Shown one piece after another: positions 41,569-50,748 of a DNA stretch of 64,000 nt. Each line of letters begins with the position of its first letter. The stretch's first letter is position 1. Made by a program: the position numbers and the translations under genes. Source of the DNA: an uncultured Lachnospiraceae bacterium. GTDB lineage: Bacteria > Bacillota > Clostridia > Lachnospirales > Lachnospiraceae. The DNA is taken from positions 1 through 64,000 of the forward strand of contig CANPUE010000011.1 of assembly GCA_947577185.1 (NCBI GenBank), read 5' to 3'. Below the pieces are notes generated by a model that searched no databases, was not told the origin of the DNA, and was given only the letters and a program-made list of their open reading frames with translations.

Positions 41569-44199
41569 ATGAATAAGATGTTAAAAACACTGGCGGGGCG
41601 TAGTTTTGCGGCGTCACGAATGCGGAATCTCATTGCGGCACTGGCAATTGCCCTGACAGCGCTTCTATTTGCATCGGTTACGACAATGACGGTCGGGGCG
41701 ATGCAGTCTATGAACCTTACCATGCAGATGCAGAAAGGGAGCAGATCGGACGGCGATTTCCGCAACATGAACAGAGAACAGTTTGAACAGCTGCAGGCAG
41801 TCGACTGGATCAGGGAGGCTGGTCTGCGGATGCCTGTCAGTTTTTTGGAGAATGCAAAACGTCACAACGTAGAATTTGATGTGCTGGACGAAGTGCAGGC
41901 GGAACTGACTTTTTGTATGCCGCAGTACGGAAGCGTACCGGAAGCCGCCGATGAGGTCGTCGCATCGGATCAGGCCATCCGGGCGCTGGGAGCGGAACCG
42001 GAAATCGGCGCGCAGATTGTCATTGCTTTTACGGTGCATGGGAAGGCATATGAACTGCCCATGAAGGTGTCCGGTTATTATGAGACGTCAAACAGTCAGC
42101 TCAGTGTGATGTGGACAGGTACGGCATTCCGGGATGCGTATCCCGATATTTTCCGGTACACATATGACAGGGACGGAGAAATGGCCGGCACGTATTATTC
42201 GGATATTATGGTCAAAAGCGCGGACGGCCTCAAGGAGCGCATGGAAGAACTCTCCCGGACGCTGGGAGGAAATCCGGATGATATGAAGGCGGCCAATTAT
42301 CTGCCCGCGGTCGTTAACAGGATGACAAATCCGGCGCCGGATGCAGGTGTGATCGTGATTACCGTTTTGTTTGCCGCTTTGTTTATGTTCTGCGGTTATC
42401 TGCTGATCTACAATGTGTTTGATATTGCCGTGATGCAGGAAATCCGAAGGTACGGGCTGTACCGGACGATCGGGATGGGAGGCAGGCATGTCAGAAAGCT
42501 GTTAAACTGTCAGGTTTTGTGGCTTTCCGCCCTCGGTATCCCGATTGGACTGCTGTTTGGTTATGTCACCGGAAGGACGGCACTGCCGTATATTATGGAG
42601 ATTTTTGCGGATGAGTATCATACACTTTTGGTGAGCGTGACGCCTTCTCCGCTCATCTTTGCGGCGGCGGCCCTCCTGACGGTGCTGACAGTGTGGGTCA
42701 GTACGAGAAAGCCTGTGAAAAAGGCGGTGGAGATCCCGCCGATCGAGGCATTCCGCTATGTGGAAAAGAGCACGGGCAGGCGCAGTGCGAGAAAAAGCGC
42801 TTTTGGAGCGAGTCTTGCAAGGCTTGCCTGGTCCAATCTGGGACGGAATAAAAGAAGAAGCGCCTTTATTCTGATCTCGCTTGCACTCTGTATGATACTG
42901 CTTAACTGCGCCGGAATCATCGCAGACAGCGTGGATGTGGAGAAACAGGCGTCCTGGATGATCCGTACCGATTTTGCCGTCGTCAATCTGGTGAGTACGA
43001 ATAATATGGAAGGCTTCAAGCGCAGGGAGGAAGCGTTAAAGAAAGAAACGATTGCGGACATTGCCGCACAGCCCGGCGTGAGGGAAGGGACGGCAATTTA
43101 TAAAAATACGATGGATGACACAGATGTCACTTATAGTTTTTCCCATGTGGAGGCGCTTTTGGCAGAGCCGCATGACGAATCCGGCATCGGATCCAATATG
43201 ATAGAAACACCGGAGGCAGACAGCCTTTCCATACTGTGGGATGAGAATGGGATTGTGTTTGGACTCGGTGAGGATAAGCGGCCCATCTGCAATGTATATG
43301 GTATGGAGGAAGCGGCGCTTACACGGATGGATCTTCGGGAAGGAGAATGTGATGCCCACACCCTTTACCAGAAGATGGAAAACGGGGAGGGCGTGCTCGT
43401 GGGTGTGCCGTTAAATCGAAATGACATGACTTATTATGAAGTATTTGATCTGACGGAAATCGGAGAGACGATAAGTGTTTATAAAGACGGACAGCTGATA
43501 AAAGAACTGCCCGTTCTGGCAAAGGCCGGCATTAACGGGGACGACGAGGAAATCGGCTTTACCTGTGCGGGACCTTTGCGTGTCGGTCACGACGGACTGT
43601 TTCTGTATCTGCCTGCCGGCGTGTATCAGGAAATATATGACGATCCTGTCATATATAAATATTCATTCAACATGGAGGAAGACAAAAGAGCGGATATGGA
43701 GACCTGGCTTGCAGACTATATGGAAAATGTGGACGTCAGTATCGATTATCTGTCCGCACAGTCGGCCCGTGAGAGCGCGTTTGCAATGCGCAGAATGATC
43801 CGGTTTGTGGGAGGATTAATCGGTGTGATCTTCGGGTTTGCAGGGGTATTAAATCTTGTGAACATGGTCATCACGACAATTCTGACGAGACGCCATGAGT
43901 TTGCGACCATGCAGAGCATCGGGATGACACAGCGCCAGCTGACGAAAATGATGGTGTTAGAGAGTCTTTACTATGCGGCGGGAGCCTGTATCCTTGGTAT
44001 GACCGGGGCGGTCATTCTGGCCTTTACCCTTGTGCGGGGCATTGTACAGACCCAGTGGTTTTTATCGTTCCGCTTTACGTTATTACCGGCGGCAGCGGTG
44101 ATGCCCGTCTTATTCGTGACGGCGTTTATCGTGCCTGTCGCGGCGCTGCGCACGTTTTATCATGACAGTATCGTGGAGCAGCTGCGTATTGCGGGGTAG
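41569..44199 (+). CDS. FtsX-like (MacB/BceB) ABC permease
   Basis: An 876-aa permease with two FtsX domains. The start MNKMLKTLAGRSFAAS has AAGGAGGAG upstream; an earlier in-frame ATG lies in the -10 region. The N-terminal helix LIAALAIALTALLFASVTTM is followed by a ~200-residue extracellular loop, three helices around residues 260-390, a second anchor (SAFILISLALCMILLNCAGI), a ~290-residue extracellular domain and the final three helices (LIGVIFGFAGVLNLVNMVIT). The family exports peptides or senses cell-wall antibiotics. Two ATPases flank it. Confidence 0.9.
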   Translation: MNKMLKTLAGRSFAASRMRNLIAALAIALTALLFASVTTMTVGAMQSMNLTMQMQKGSRSDGDFRNMNREQFEQLQAVDWIREAGLRMPVSFLENAKRHNVEFDVLDEVQAELTFCMPQYGSVPEAADEVVASDQAIRALGAEPEIGAQIVIAFTVHGKAYELPMKVSGYYETSNSQLSVMWTGTAFRDAYPDIFRYTYDRDGEMAGTYYSDIMVKSADGLKERMEELSRTLGGNPDDMKAANYLPAVVNRMTNPAPDAGVIVITVLFAALFMFCGYLLIYNVFDIAVMQEIRRYGLYRTIGMGGRHVRKLLNCQVLWLSALGIPIGLLFGYVTGRTALPYIMEIFADEYHTLLVSVTPSPLIFAAAALLTVLTVWVSTRKPVKKAVEIPPIEAFRYVEKSTGRRSARKSAFGASLARLAWSNLGRNKRRSAFILISLALCMILLNCAGIIADSVDVEKQASWMIRTDFAVVNLVSTNNMEGFKRREEALKKETIADIAAQPGVREGTAIYKNTMDDTDVTYSFSHVEALLAEPHDESGIGSNMIETPEADSLSILWDENGIVFGLGEDKRPICNVYGMEEAALTRMDLREGECDAHTLYQKMENGEGVLVGVPLNRNDMTYYEVFDLTEIGETISVYKDGQLIKELPVLAKAGINGDDEEIGFTCAGPLRVGHDGLFLYLPAGVYQEIYDDPVIYKYSFNMEEDKRADMETWLADYMENVDVSIDYLSAQSARESAFAMRRMIRFVGGLIGVIFGFAGVLNLVNMVITTILTRRHEFATMQSIGMTQRQLTKMMVLESLYYAAGACILGMTGAVILAFTLVRGIVQTQWFLSFRFTLLPAAAVMPVLFVTAFIVPVAALRTFYHDSIVEQLRIAG

Positions 44200-44260
44200 C
44201 AGTCGGCAGACAGCAGGGCAAAGAGTATAGGACAGATCAGGCAACAGGAGGGAATCAGAA

Positions 44261-44941
44261 ATGAATTGCATCTTAAAAGCAAGCGGGTTAAAGAAATATT
44301 ACGGAAAAAATGACACGGTCGTCAAAGCGCTTGACGGCGTTGATTTAGAAATAGAGGAAGGAAAGTTTACCGCGATCATCGGTACGTCCGGCAGCGGCAA
44401 ATCTACGTTGTTAAATATGTTCGGCGGACTGGATACGCCGACGTCCGGCAGCATAAAAATCGGTGAGACGGAACTTGGCGGACTGGGCAAAGAGGAAGCG
44501 GCAGCTTTCAGGCGCAGGCAGATCGGTTTTGTCTTCCAGAACTATAATCTGATTCCGGTGTTAACGGTGTGGGAAAACATTGTATTTCCGATTTCTTTAG
44601 ACAACCGGAAACCGGATAAAGACTTTATCATGAAGATCGTGACCATGCTCGGACTGGAGCACAGGCTGGACAGTCTGCCCGGAAACCTCTCCGGCGGTCA
44701 GCAGCAGCGTGTTGCGATCGCCAGAGCGCTGGCATCGAAACCGGCGATCCTTTTAGCGGATGAACCGACCGGAAATCTGGATTCCAAAAGCAGCAATGAT
44801 GTCATCGGATTATTGAAGATGACGGGCAGTGAATTTCATCAGACGATTGTCATGATCACTCATAACCCGGAGATCGCACAGATGGCGGATCGGATCGTAC
44901 AGATTGAGGACGGAAAGATAAAATCCGTATCAACGCCCTAG
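44261..44941 (+). CDS. ABC transporter ATP-binding protein (MacB/LolD/BceA type), second copy
   Basis: A 226-aa ATPase with all motifs: Walker A GTSGSGKSTLLNMFGG, Q-loop FVFQNYNLIPV, signature LSGGQQQRVAIARAL, Walker B LLADEPTGNLD and H-loop MITHNPEIAQ. Compared with the first ATPase of the cluster, its Walker B has the usual DEPTGNLD. It starts ~60 bases after the permease with GGAGGG upstream and closes the cluster; its stop codon is part of the next promoter. Confidence 0.93.
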   Translation: MNCILKASGLKKYYGKNDTVVKALDGVDLEIEEGKFTAIIGTSGSGKSTLLNMFGGLDTPTSGSIKIGETELGGLGKEEAAAFRRRQIGFVFQNYNLIPVLTVWENIVFPISLDNRKPDKDFIMKIVTMLGLEHRLDSLPGNLSGGQQQRVAIARALASKPAILLADEPTGNLDSKSSNDVIGLLKMTGSEFHQTIVMITHNPEIAQMADRIVQIEDGKIKSVSTP

Positions 44942-44968
44942 ACAAACCACCCCCGGATAAGGTATACT
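44939..44968 (+). promoter_or_regulatory. Promoter of the degenerate GGDEF gene
   Basis: TAGACA overlaps the stop codon of the second ATPase gene and TATACT follows after 18 bases, ~50 bases before the next start codon. Confidence 0.55.
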
Positions 44969-45017
44969 GAATGTAGCTTTGCAACAGTACCAAATGGGGA
45001 TAGGAGAGGGATAGGGC

Positions 45018-45944
45018 ATGGAGTATAAGGCAGTTCCTTTTGAGAAAAGGATGAAAGAGAACATCAGGAATTATGCGATGGATAATCTGTATCCGGTGGA
45101 CGCTTTGCGGGCACAGTTAAAGGCGCTTGCATCGATCACGGGAATAGAGCTTCTGCTCACCGACAGGCACGGGGAAAAAGTGGTTTCTGTGGGAAATTTC
45201 GCGGGATTCACGCCGGATGTTGTCGGGGAGCCGGGCAGAAAGATAAAAGTTTACAACAGGACGATTGCACATCTGTATGTGAAGACCGACGGGGTATCCC
45301 CGGATCAGGCGCAGGATGTGGAAGGCATGCTGGATGCGACGGTAGAATTATTTTCCCGTCTGGGCGAGGAGGCATATCTGCACAGAGAATGCGCCATTTA
45401 CATGGATGAGCTGGAAGAGCGGTTGGACGAAAAACATACACAGACGGCTGACGGCGGGAAGGAAGATGTGCTGACCGGAGTTTTTCATAAGTTCTATTTT
45501 GAAGAGCGCATGAAAGATATCGACCGTTCGGAAGTGGTTCCGGTGGCAGTCATCAATGCCAATATCAATGACTGGAAATATGTCAACGATCATTTCGGGG
45601 ATGAGGAGAGCGACCGGCTGATCAGGACGATCGCAGGATTTCTCAAAAAAGAAGCAAAACCGGATTATGTCATCGGGCGTGTAGACGGGGACGTGTTTGT
45701 TATCCTGATCCCGATGGCGGAGGATGGCGAGGCGGAGGCATACTGCCAAAGCGTGCAGGAGGCGTGTCTTGCGTTTGAGGATCCTATTCTTGCACCGTCC
45801 GTGGCGTGCGGCATCGTCCACAAGACCAATGTGGAAGAAGAGATAGCCGATAAGCTTCCGGATGCGGAATACGAGATGTTTAATAACAAATTTGAGATCA
45901 AAAATGCGCCCGGATACAGGCAGAGGCTGGAAAAGAGAAAGTAA
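45018..45944 (+). CDS. Degenerate GGDEF-domain protein
   Basis: A 308-aa soluble protein. Residues ~25-120 resemble a small sensor domain that contains conserved hydrophobics but no identified ligand motif (GIELLLTDRHGEKVVSVGNF). Residues ~145-300 are a GGDEF fold: DVLTGVFHKFYFEERM, INDWKYVNDHFGDEESDRLI and the signature position RVDGDVFVIL, where GGDEF is replaced by DGDVF. Loss of the catalytic Glu makes cyclase activity unlikely; it may bind GTP or another protein. It has its own promoter and a bidirectional terminator behind it. Confidence 0.83.
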   Translation: MEYKAVPFEKRMKENIRNYAMDNLYPVDALRAQLKALASITGIELLLTDRHGEKVVSVGNFAGFTPDVVGEPGRKIKVYNRTIAHLYVKTDGVSPDQAQDVEGMLDATVELFSRLGEEAYLHRECAIYMDELEERLDEKHTQTADGGKEDVLTGVFHKFYFEERMKDIDRSEVVPVAVINANINDWKYVNDHFGDEESDRLIRTIAGFLKKEAKPDYVIGRVDGDVFVILIPMAEDGEAEAYCQSVQEACLAFEDPILAPSVACGIVHKTNVEEEIADKLPDAEYEMFNNKFEIKNAPGYRQRLEKRK

Positions 45945-45959
45945 AGGTCTGATCGGCGT

Positions 45960-46004
45960 GACAAAAAAGGGTCGGCTATCCGGATAGCTAACTCTTTTTT
46001 TGTC
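45960..46004. terminator. Bidirectional terminator
   Basis: GACAAAAAAG ... GGCTATCC/GGATAGCT ... CTTTTTTTGTC forms a long stem with A- and T-runs on the two sides. It separates the GGDEF gene from the zinc-ribbon gene cluster. Confidence 0.85.
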
Positions 46005-46046
46005 ACAAACTGCACTGCTGAGGGCAGGGAAAGGCACAGGGGTGAT

Positions 46047-46844
46047 ATGGAACCGATAAAGATGCTCTATTGTGAGAACTGCCATGCCCCGATACCGGAA
46101 GATCGTGCGAAATGCCCTTACTGCGGGGCATTCCATGCATCCGGCGGTGAGAAAAAATATATGGAACGGCTCTATGAACTGAAGGAGGACGTGGAAGAAC
46201 TTTCCGCCTTACCGGCCGCAGAGTACCGCAGGGAAATGGGTAAGGCCGTGCGCCTGGTCCGCGTTATGCTCCTTCTTTTTGCAGCGGCGGCGGCCATTGC
46301 GGGGATCCTTTTTTACTGCAGTCGAAAGCTGGGAGGCTTTGGGCCCTCCGAGGAAGAGCGCAAGGCGCAGATGCTGTGGGAGCAGGAAAATTTTCCGCGG
46401 CTGGATGTCATGTATGATGCAGGGGACTATGACGCGATTCTGGAATTTGAGTATGAAACGAACCAGGAGGAGTACCATTCACTGTCAAACTGGAAGCATT
46501 ATGATTTCCTGAATGCTTACAGATGGTATCTGTCCTGCAAAGAGGAAGCCGCAAAAGCGGCAGCGGGCGTGTCTTCTGAGGAGGATGTGTTCTGGTGCCT
46601 CATAGACGCCATGTTTTTGCTGCAGGAACAGCCCTGGGTCACTTATACGGAGGCAGAAAAGGAGCTGATCGCCGGCTACCGCGGGGAGGTCAGGGAACTG
46701 CTGGGCACACAGTTTGGCATGCAGGCGGCTGCGGTCGATGCCTTATATGAGAAATGCTGCGTCACGGATGAGTATGGTACATGGTTTGATTATGATACGG
46801 CCAAAAAGGTCATAAAAAAATATGTGGATCAGAACATAAAATAG
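46047..46844 (+). CDS. Zinc-ribbon single-TM protein, unknown family (1 of 3)
   Basis: A 265-aa protein. The N-terminus is a zinc ribbon with paired CxxC motifs (LYCENCHAPIPEDRAKCPYC, residues 8-27). A basic/helical region and one membrane segment (VMLLLFAAAAAIAGILFYCS, ~73-92) follow, then a ~170-residue acidic, helical, Trp/Tyr-rich outer domain (WKHYDFLNAYRWYLSCKEE) that resembles TPR-like helices in composition only. A cytoplasmic ribbon and outer domain are inferred. AGGGG precedes the ATG closely. The next two genes have a related design. Confidence 0.7.
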   Translation: MEPIKMLYCENCHAPIPEDRAKCPYCGAFHASGGEKKYMERLYELKEDVEELSALPAAEYRREMGKAVRLVRVMLLLFAAAAAIAGILFYCSRKLGGFGPSEEERKAQMLWEQENFPRLDVMYDAGDYDAILEFEYETNQEEYHSLSNWKHYDFLNAYRWYLSCKEEAAKAAAGVSSEEDVFWCLIDAMFLLQEQPWVTYTEAEKELIAGYRGEVRELLGTQFGMQAAAVDALYEKCCVTDEYGTWFDYDTAKKVIKKYVDQNIK

Positions 46845-46882
46845 AACAAGAGCAAAATCAGTGAGAAAGGTTGTACAGGATC

Positions 46883-47668
46883 ATGAAATGTCCCACATGC
46901 GGCGCCAGTCTGCAGATTGAGGATGAGAAATGCCCTTTTTGCGGAAATGAGAATCCTTTTGCCGTTAAGCACCGGCAGGATATGCAGTATTATCATCAGG
47001 AATTTCAGAAAACAAAACAGGAAACGGAGAAAAAAGTACGTCATTTTCATTCGTTAACGGTCAGGATCACGGTCATTGCGGTGCTTCTTTTGCTGATCTC
47101 AGGGATGGCCTGCATGATTGATACCGGCGCCTATTATGTGTGGAGCGGCCAGGTAGAGAAAGACATCGCAAAAAACAGACAGGACTATGCACAGAAGCTG
47201 GGCGCCTTTGAACAGGAGGGAGACTGGCTGGGGCTGTATGCTTTTTATGATGCCAAAAATCTGGGCCATACGGATGCTTTTCGTGAGTACATGGTTCTTT
47301 ATTACACAATCTTTGATTACAAATGCATTCTCAACAACATCACGCGATTGCGAAACGGCCGCTCTTATTACAGTGCGTCCGAAGCCGCTGATCAGATCGC
47401 GCAGTACCTTGACAGCTTTTATCAGTCCGTGGAACGGACCACGTATGAGAGCGCATATTATGAAGACAGCTATAAAACGGAGCATCAGGAGGCATATGCC
47501 CGCATCAGGCAGGATCTGGAGGCGGTGCTGGCAGCTTACTGTCATCTGACAAAAGAAGAATTGGAGGCGCTGCCTGATTATTCTATTGCCAAAAAGGGAA
47601 AGCTCATAGAAGAAGGACTGCTTCGGGAAGTAGATATGGACGGGGGGAAGGAGGCGGCAGAAGAATGA
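46883..47668 (+). CDS. Zinc-ribbon single-TM protein, unknown family (2 of 3)
   Basis: A 261-aa protein with the same plan as its neighbour: N-terminal ribbon MKCPTCGASLQIEDEKCPFC, a charged coiled segment (YHQEFQKTKQETEKKVRHFH), one membrane helix (ITVIAVLLLLISGMACMIDT, ~60-79), and a ~180-residue helical domain rich in Tyr (YYSASEAADQIAQYLDSFYQ). I start at the ATG before MKCPTCG; an in-frame TTG four codons upstream is less likely. Its stop overlaps the next start (ATGA). No known family is recognised. Confidence 0.7.
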   Translation: MKCPTCGASLQIEDEKCPFCGNENPFAVKHRQDMQYYHQEFQKTKQETEKKVRHFHSLTVRITVIAVLLLLISGMACMIDTGAYYVWSGQVEKDIAKNRQDYAQKLGAFEQEGDWLGLYAFYDAKNLGHTDAFREYMVLYYTIFDYKCILNNITRLRNGRSYYSASEAADQIAQYLDSFYQSVERTTYESAYYEDSYKTEHQEAYARIRQDLEAVLAAYCHLTKEELEALPDYSIAKKGKLIEEGLLREVDMDGGKEAAEE

Positions 47669-48114
47669 ACCGTGGTCAAAAAACACAGTCACAGCCCGGG
47701 CATGCACGCAGGGATGTTCTGTTAAATATTATAATGAGTGTGCTCTGCTTTATTTTGATTGTACAGTGCTTTTTATTCATCGTCAGACTCAGGGATTATC
47801 AGAGGGTATACACGGCTGATGAATCCGCGCTGATTAGCCAGCTGACTTATCAGGAATATGACATGCTTATGGACTATGTATACCGCAATGAGGCCAGAAA
47901 TGTGCCGGTCACAGGGGACATGGCAAAGATCTATGCGGTCGCGCATTACTATGAAGCGGCGATGCTCGCGCATGCCCACCAGACGGCAGGCAATTCGCAG
48001 CCGGCACAGCAGAGACGCGCGCAGATGCAGGAATATGAGAAGCAGATGGGAGAGTATGATTTTGTAAAAGAAGAGATCCGGGAGATTCTGGGAGCGGAAG
48101 AAGGTAATTTCTAA
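47665..48114 (+). CDS. Small single-TM protein, unknown family (3 of 3)
   Basis: A 149-aa protein with a basic N-terminus, one membrane helix (LLNIIMSVLCFILIVQCFLF, ~19-38) and a helical, Gln/Tyr-rich tail (QEYDMLMDYVYRNEARNVPV). It lacks the zinc ribbon of the two preceding proteins, but the outer helical part is of similar composition. Translational coupling with gene 2 through ATGA shows that the three work together. The function is unknown. Confidence 0.65.
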   Translation: MNRGQKTQSQPGHARRDVLLNIIMSVLCFILIVQCFLFIVRLRDYQRVYTADESALISQLTYQEYDMLMDYVYRNEARNVPVTGDMAKIYAVAHYYEAAMLAHAHQTAGNSQPAQQRRAQMQEYEKQMGEYDFVKEEIREILGAEEGNF

Positions 48115-48205
48115 AAAAAGTATTAAATCCCATTTTTTAGGAAATAGTAAGAAAAGATAAGATAATAAGAGAAAAAAAGAGATAATAAGAGAATATAACA
48201 TGATA

Positions 48206-48235
48206 TTTGACTTTGCTTGCAGTTGCAAAGTCAAA
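48206..48235. repeat. 11-bp inverted repeat upstream of the groES promoter
   Basis: TTTGACTTTGC and GCAAAGTCAAA pair perfectly around an 8-base loop. The right arm overlaps the -35 of the groES promoter. It may be a terminator for the preceding unknown operon or an additional operator. Confidence 0.6.
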
Positions 48236-48251
48236 TGGATGAAATTAATAT
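48223..48251 (+). promoter_or_regulatory. groESL promoter
   Basis: TTGCAA and TAATAT are exactly 17 bases apart. The CIRCE element starts 12 bases after the -10, so HrcA would block transcription start. Confidence 0.7.
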
Positions 48252-48262
48252 AGGCTTAACGA

Positions 48263-48289
48263 TTAGCACTCAACACAAATGAGTGCTAA
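48263..48289 (+). promoter_or_regulatory. CIRCE element (HrcA operator)
   Basis: TTAGCACTC-N9-GAGTGCTAA is a perfect match to the CIRCE consensus. It lies in the 5' leader of groES, so the chaperonin operon is under HrcA heat-shock control. Confidence 0.97.
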
Positions 48290-48365
48290 CAAAACAAATA
48301 GAAGCGGTAACTGTGAAATGGAAAACAGTTGCGGAAAAGGGAATCATATAAGGAGGCAGAAAAAT

Positions 48366-48650
48366 ATGAAATTAGTACCACTTGGCGACAGAGTCGTATT
48401 GAAACAGTTAGTAGCTGAGGAAACAACGAAATCAGGCATCGTCCTTCCGGGACAGAGCAAAGAGAAACCGCAGCAGGCAGAAGTCATCGCGGTTGGACCG
48501 GGCGGAGTCGTTGACGGAAAAGAAGTGAAGATGGAAGTAAAGGTCGGCGATCAGGTGATCTATTCCAAATATTCCGGAACAGAAGTAAAGATTGAGGAAG
48601 AAGAATATATCATTGTGAAACAGAATGACATTCTGGCAGTTTGCGAATAA
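48366..48650 (+). CDS. groES: Co-chaperonin GroES
   Basis: A 94-aa 10-kDa chaperonin that caps GroEL. The start is the ATG of MKLVPLGDRVVLKQL with AGGAGG upstream; the longer frame lies in the leader. The mobile loop is EETTKSGIVLPGQSKEKPQQ and the beta-barrel strands (VIAVGPGGVVDGKEV, VKVGDQVIYSKYSGTEVKI) follow the family closely. It is co-transcribed with groEL, 61 bases downstream. Confidence 0.98.
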   Translation: MKLVPLGDRVVLKQLVAEETTKSGIVLPGQSKEKPQQAEVIAVGPGGVVDGKEVKMEVKVGDQVIYSKYSGTEVKIEEEEYIIVKQNDILAVCE

Positions 48651-48687
48651 CCTTTCGTTTTGACAAAGACGAATCAGAATCGTGTAA

Positions 48688-50334
<1,647 letters not shown>

Positions 50335-50344
50335 AATACGAAGA

Positions 50345-50467
50345 GAAGTTCTAGGGCTCGCGCCAATGGGCGCTTCGCCAAGAACTTCTACGGTTCGTAA
50401 GCGAACCTCCTTCGTATCGAAGAATGCCCTAAAGGACATTCTTCACTGGTTTGATTGCGAAGCAATT
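50345..50467. repeat. Cluster of five palindromes downstream of groEL
   Basis: In ~120 bases there are AGAAGTTCT/AGAACTTCT enclosing GCGCC/GGCGC, then GGTTCG-TAAG-CGAACC, GAAGAATG/CATTCTTC and ATTGC-GAA-GCAAT. There is no reading frame. It looks like a composite intergenic repeat, possibly of the same general type as the 71-bp units, or a structured 3' UTR. Confidence 0.7.
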
Positions 50468-50515
50468 TCTGTCGGGCTGAGAAGCAGAAGGAACTTCTAC
50501 AAAAACTAAAATTAA

Positions 50516-50551
50516 GAGACATGGTACAGAAATGCGCTGTGTCTCTTTTTG
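50516..50551 (+). terminator. Terminator of groESL
   Basis: AGAGACA and TGTCTCT are separated by an 18-base loop and followed by a T-run (CTCTTTTT). It is ~180 bases after the groEL stop, beyond the palindrome cluster. The remaining 50552-50644 is AT-rich and empty. Confidence 0.75.
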
Positions 50552-50644
50552 GAACTTTAAAGAATTTTTTTATTGCGGTGTTTTTTTAGGTATATTGACT
50601 ATAAACCCCCCTTGCTGTATTCTTAACATTAAGCAATTGTAAAC

Positions 50645-50673
50645 TTGCGGATTTTATCTGTTGAAAGTATAAT
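50645..50673 (+). promoter_or_regulatory. Promoter of rsh
   Basis: TTGCGG and TATAAT are 17 bases apart, with the -10 ~75 bases before the start codon. Confidence 0.7.
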
Positions 50674-50748
50674 GTATAGTACCAAATCATAATGAAATAT
50701 TATAATAGATAGTAGATACTGCTATGAGTGAAGCGGCTGGTGATGAGA

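Noticed and set aside
45018..45944. Active diguanylate cyclase
   Set aside because: The GGDEF signature is DGDVF. Loss of the metal-binding Glu argues against synthesis of c-di-GMP.
48206..48235. Second CIRCE element
   Set aside because: The arms TTTGACTTTGC/GCAAAGTCAAA do not match TTAGCACTC/GAGTGCTAA. Only 48263-48289 is CIRCE.
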